Source: Scenedesmus sp. ARA3 (Eukaryota > Chlorophyta > Chlorophyceae > Sphaeropleales > Scenedesmaceae). Taken from it: DNA of 64,000 bases. How positions within the stretch are numbered: the first letter of the stretch is position 1; each line of letters starts with the position of its first letter. The notes beneath the pieces are model-generated. The model made no database searches. It saw only the letters and a program-made list of their open reading frames with translations, and was not told where the DNA came from. The stretch is from the NCBI GenBank assembly GCA_004335835.1, contig RWJK01000193.1:62001-126000 (forward strand), given 5' to 3'. Below are positions 59,790-64,000 of this stretch, one piece after another. A program made the translations under genes and the position numbers.

Positions 59790-62498
59790 GTGCAAGCAAA
59801 CTCCCAGCCTGGCTGCAACGCAGCGTACACGCCCGCAATGCACAGCACCGGCATTGGCTCTGGCATAATGCGGAGGGTGCGTCAAGCACCCTCCCCGTCC
59901 CGTCGAGCAGCAGACGCAGCAGCACCGTATGTGGTCCCGACAGTCTCGCACCCGAGACAGCCTGATGCTGCACCCCTTCTGCAGTGGATCGAACCAATCA
60001 GTCAGATCAACAAGCATAAAGCGTATCGGAGCGACAGATCAGCGCTGTTCACCATCACCGAAAGTAGTGAGCTGTCGCTTGCAGCAGACACTGCAGTGCA
60101 GCCCCCAGCCAATATGCCTGTCTTCAATCCAGGTCCAAGTTCACACCAGATCGAGCTTTCGGATGCTTCTGGAAGTGACTCGGAGCGGGAGGAACGCACG
60201 CAGCGTGGCAGTGGAAGTGCAGGTGCAGCGCAGCATGCTGACACAGCAGCAGCAGCGGTTGCTGCTACAGCTGCAAGTGCACCAAAGGCTAACCGACAGC
60301 ATACCGCAAAGCAGGTTCAGCAGCGCAGACGCAGGAAGCAGCAGCGGCAGCAGCCTGCCAACCACTCAGCAACAGCTCAGCTGCTTGCTTCAGCTGCTGA
60401 CGTCAACAGCACCAGCACACAGCAGCAGCACCCACAGCAGCAACAGCAGAAGGTGCGCACTGCGTCTTCCAAAGCAAAGCACCTGGTTGCTGCTGTTACC
60501 ACACTGCTGGTGGTGCTGCTTGCCGTGGGCGTTGGCAACACAGCACGGACAGTACTGATGCAGCGAGTTGCAGCGCAACTTGGCAGCCGCAGCAGCAGTG
60601 CACCTGAGCTGGCCTTTGCAGCAGGTCCTGCTGCTGATGTCACTGCAGCTGGTGCTGTCACTCACAGCAGTTTTGCAGGCAGTGGCAGCAGCATGGGCAG
60701 GCTGTGGGGCACCACCAGCAGCCTGCTTGGAGCTGCTTTCAGGGCTGCTTCCATCAGGCACTCACCCAGCAGCACCCCTGCTGCTGCTGTCACCGCAGCA
60801 GCAGCTGGCAGCAGCAGCAGCAGTGGGGCTGCAGGTACTTGGCACAGCCGTAGTGGTGGTGTGACCAGCAGTGGGGCTGCAGGTACTTGGCACAGCCGTA
60901 GTGGTGGTGTGACCAGCAGTGGGGCTGCAGGTACTTGGCACAGCCGTAGTGGTGGTGTGACCAGCAGTGGGGCTGCAGGTACTTGGCACAGCCGTAGTGG
61001 TGGTGTGACCAGGAGGCTGCAGGCAGCTGTTGGGCTGATCAAGAGCATGCATGCTGGAGGCAACAGCGGCGGCAGCAGCAGCACTGCACCAGGAGACGCT
61101 GTAGCAGCAGCAGCAGCGGCAACAGCAGCAGGTCTCACCCCTGGTGACAGCAATATAGCAACACCAACTGGCCCCTTGATCAAGATGTATGCTGTTGTTG
61201 ACGAGGCGCTAGTAAGTCCCTATAAAGGTGCCACATGGGGAGAAGTAACACGTCACATGGCGCAGCGTCTGCAGTGGAACAATCCGAGGTTTAGCCTGGA
61301 GGTCGTCAGCCAACAGCAGCTGCAGCAGGACCCTGCAGCACGTGACAGCTTGGCAGCAGCACTCTCTGGCAGCAGCAGCAGCAGTGGTGCTGGCAACACT
61401 GGAGGTCCTATCTTTGTCGGCATAGGCATTTCAGATCCTGATCTGACGGAATTCCTTGGACAAGCCACTGGGAAACTTCGGACGGCGCTGTTCTGGGACA
61501 GTGCTGGCAAGATGCAGAGCAGCAGCAGGGTGGATGCGTATGCACCTGCAACTGCAGGGCCCTTTGCGCAGTTCTTGGCTGAGAAAGTAGGGTTCAGTGC
61601 TGAGGCGAGGGCGGCCAGGGTTTTGAAGACAATCGACAGCCTGTGGGGACGACACACTTCAGGTCAGCAACGTGTGTGCTGCAGCGGTGTAGCGGCGGCA
61701 GCTGGCCAACATTGTCAAGCTCTGTCTCCTGGATGCTGATGTCTTTTTTGTTGTTGGTGCAATCATTTTTATGTGCAAATGACCTGCTGTTCATCTGGCT
61801 GGTGCTGCTCAATCAAACCACACAACACCTGACACCTCTGCCACGCCTGCCGCTGCCCTGCTGTCCCGCTTTGTACATCCCACCAGACGACCTGCTGTTC
61901 ATCTGGCTGGTGCTGCTCAACGAGTACGTCACGCCAGTCCCCGAGGTGGCCAACACCACCAAGGGCACAGACCTGCCCAGCCTGCTGTGCATGATCAAAA
62001 ACTGCGGCCAGAAGATCGTTGATTGTGTTGGTGACACACGCTGCAAGGCGGGGCTGGACTGCCTGGAGGGCTGCGCCTTCAACGACCAGGTTGGGCGTGA
62101 TGTTACATTGCCATGTTGTAATATTTGAATTTTGTTACATTGTCAATGTAACACGCTACAAGGGGGCCCTGGACTGCCTGGAGGGCTGCGCCTTCAACGA
62201 CCAGGTGGGGCAGCGATGTTACATTGCCATGCTGTGATATTTAAAATTTGTTACATTGTCATCGCAACATCCTACAAGGCAGGGCTGGACTGCCTGGAGG
62301 GCTGCGCCCTCAATGACCAGGTGCGGCGCATTTGTCGCAGTGTCATATTGTTACAGTGTTGCGCTGTTGCATACTAGTATTGGTAGTTTGTGCTGCGCAG
62401 CATGGCGTGCTGCACATTCTGACAGGGCTATCCCCTCAGCCGTGTGGTTGGCGCCATTGTGCTGGCAACTCGCGTTGCTAAAGTATTGCTGCTGCCAC

Positions 62499-62538
<40 letters not shown>

Positions 62539-64000
62539 GACCTGCAGGTGTGCCAGTACCGCTGCATCGTGAGCTACGAGACGCCAAAATTTGAGCAGTT
62601 TGCGCTGTGCATCCTGCAGCTGCACAACTGCAGGTAAGCCGGGCACTGCTGCAGTCCAGCATTGCTGCATAACCCAGGTACTTGCATAACCCAGGTACTT
62701 GCATAACCCAGGTACTTGCATAACCCAGGTACTTGCATGAACATGTGGGCTCACCTGCATACCAAGCACATGCCAGTTTTGTCCGTATCTTGCTTTGTTA
62801 CAAAATCAACTCAGCCCAAGCTGTGCAGAAATAGTACGCTGCAGCTCCTCTGTCTTCAACTGTATTGCACTGTGTCTTACTGCACTTGCTGCAGGGGCCT
62901 TGATGCTCAGATGCCCACCATGCCCAACCCTGCCCCCATGGCCAGCTGGCGCGGCCAGCCTCTCACTCATGAGGCAGCAGAGTCACTCTTCATCGGCTGG
63001 AAGCAGCAGGGGCCGCAGATGCCGGCGGGTGACACTGCCACCAAGCCTTGGAGCTGGCTGGTGGCGGCTGGCAAGAACCCCGCGGTGAGGAATGCTTGTG
63101 GTACAAAGCAGTCTTCTGGCCGCAGCCTGCTTCACCCCAGCACCACCTCAATCACTTGTGCCTGCAGCTCTCAAACTGCACTGCGACGGAGTAAATACAC
63201 ATGCTTATCACAGATCAATGACACCGCGCGTCTTCGTCAGCAGTAGGTACATCTGGCCTCTCAGCTCTGACAGAATCCCACCCGGCTGCTGCAACGCTCC
63301 CACCCTGCAGTACGACTTCTTCCCCTGCCAGCACCAGCTGTATTCGTACGGCAAGGGCAAGGGCCAGATGTGGTACGAGCCAGTGTTCAAGGCCATCACG
63401 CTGGATGGGCAACAGGTGTGGCGGCGGCGGCGCTACCGCGTGAGGCGCGGAAAGGAGCCCGGCACGTTCTACTACTCGGTGCTTGACAATGGAGTGACTA
63501 GCAACGAGGTGGGTGGGCGTGCAACACAGGGGCAAAAGACGGCAGAGAGTGCCTGCATGTGTGCTGCAGCGCACTAACGAGGTTGCACTCACTTGCCGCG
63601 TGAGACCTGCCTGCATCTGCATTGTTTGTAATGGTGGTATGGCGGACGCGCTAGCGCTGTTCTGTGTACTGGCCTTTGATCTGCCTGCATATCGGAGAGA
63701 GAAAGGGGTTACACTGGTGTACTCACGCGGCATACGCCACCCTTAACACCTGAAAGGATTGCCTGTATATCCTATTGTCAGTAGCACCCATTCTCTACCG
63801 CAATAATGGCGCATCACGGAGCGCTGCGGAGACCTGGAGTTCTGCCTCTTATAACAGCAGGGCGCATTGTCTTCTTATGATCTCTTCAGTCACACTTGAT
63901 GTTTGATGGGTAACATGATGATGATTCGTATTTCATATGTTTCGCCTGTCCATTTCCTTTGCCGCAGTACTGGCGCATCATGGACTGCTCAGAAGACCTG
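59790..64000 (+). CDS. VDR: Violaxanthin de-epoxidase-related protein (VDR), 3' end outside the window
   Basis: Exons: 59790-61662, 61887-62089, 62548-62633, 62895-63084, 63311-63508, 63968 to beyond 64000; 861 codons so far, all in phase. The diagnostic part is the Cys-rich region and lipocalin-type domain of the VDE-related family: LLCMIKNCGQKIVDCV, CKAGLDCLEGCAFNDQVCQYRCIVSYE, FALCILQLHNC, PLTHEAAESLFIGW, YDFFPCQHQLYSYGKGKGQMWYEPVFK, VWRRRRYRVRRG and SVLDNGVTSNEYWRIMD. Plant VDR proteins are plastid-located and their reaction is unsettled, so de-epoxidase activity should not be assumed. The first exon adds ~620 residues: a low-complexity N-terminus, a membrane segment near residues 230-252 (LVAAVTTLLVVLLAVGVG), a four-fold 16-residue repeat, and a conserved block (TALFWDSAGKMQ...DSLWGRHTS) that leads into DDLLFIWLVLLNEYVTP. 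The introns hold four exon echoes. Confidence 0.85.
60819..61010 (+). repeat. 48-bp coding minisatellite, four identical units
   Basis: Four units of 48 bases encode SSGAAGTWHSRSGGVT four times with no nucleotide difference seen. They lie inside the first exon of the VDE-related gene, after the membrane segment. Confidence 0.95.
61778..61812 (+). repeat. Echo of VDR exon 2 start
   Basis: GACCTGCTGTTCATCTGGCT and the following ~15 bases are copied unchanged, 109 bp upstream of the parent at 61889. The acceptor AG is not conserved. Confidence 0.9.
62151..62206 (+). repeat. Echo 1 of VDR exon 2 end
   Basis: A 56-base copy of the exon end (GLDCLEGCAFNDQ becomes ALDCLEGCAFNDQ) with its GT donor and ~55 bases of downstream intron, at a period of ~116 bp. 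Confidence 0.92.
62265..62320 (+). repeat. Echo 2 of VDR exon 2 end
   Basis: The third tandem copy of the same exon end, reading KAGLDCLEGCALNDQ with a GTGCGG donor, the best consensus donor of the three. Confidence 0.92.
63795..63837 (+). repeat. Echo of the VDR exon starting at 63968
   Basis: A diverged copy of the acceptor and exon start: parent CCGCAGTACTGGCGCATCAT, copy CCGCAATAATGGCGCATCAC. The acceptor AG is lost and the first codon is TAA. It lies ~165 bp upstream. Confidence 0.8.

Overview
The window looks like nuclear DNA of a chlorophycean green alga, probably from the Sphaeropleales/Scenedesmaceae or a relative. The placement is inference. It rests on intron-dense genes with GTGAGT/GTGCGT donors and TGCAG acceptors, GC-rich exons full of Ala/Gln/Ser runs coded by (CAG)n, TGTAA signals shortly after two stop codons, and plant-type plastid genes (ClpR, VDE-related, serine palmitoyltransferase). 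I saw no rRNA, tRNA, CRISPR array or intact transposon.

Layout. 1-2236: no gene; a ~295 bp element with inverted ends. 2237-8286 (+): 1534-residue armadillo/HEAT-like protein. 9759-15166 (+): secreted papain-type cysteine protease joined to a Pro-rich linker and RCC1-like repeats. 16143-19887 (-): LCB2 subunit of serine palmitoyltransferase. 21033-25595 (-): plastid ClpR-type subunit. 26797-29971 (+): phosphoserine aminotransferase. 31119-34176 (+): fasciclin-domain surface protein, probably GPI-anchored. 35529-43901 (+): MOV10/SDE3-like RNA helicase with a zinc finger. 43902-48251: no confident gene; a minisatellite. 48252-50559 (-): protein with three thioredoxin-like modules. 52203-54057 (+): lipoyl(octanoyl) transferase (LIP2/LipB). 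55466-59415 (-): MYND-finger protein with one in-frame TAA. 59790-64000 (+, runs off the end): violaxanthin de-epoxidase-related protein. Exon borders were placed by hand from splice consensus. Every internal junction given preserves reading phase, except where noted as uncertain.

The genes do not form a pathway. Serine metabolism is represented twice (PSAT makes phosphoserine, SPT uses serine), and plastid functions recur (ClpR, the VDE-related protein, probably PSAT). Otherwise this is an ordinary mixed eukaryotic gene neighbourhood.

The most striking signal is structural. Five of the eleven genes carry, inside introns, partial diverged copies ('echoes') of the end of a neighbouring exon, usually including its splice site and mostly lying 105-260 bp from the parent exon. 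I count 21. One ClpR echo differs from its parent by eight synonymous and no non-synonymous changes over 22 codons. A second pattern is that at least twelve introns on both strands carry sense-strand (CTG)n just before the 3' splice site, as if the repeat stood in for a polypyrimidine tract. Other points of note are the protease-RCC1 fusion, a cluster of perfect hairpins upstream of the octanoyltransferase, and young perfect tandem repeats in coding sequence.
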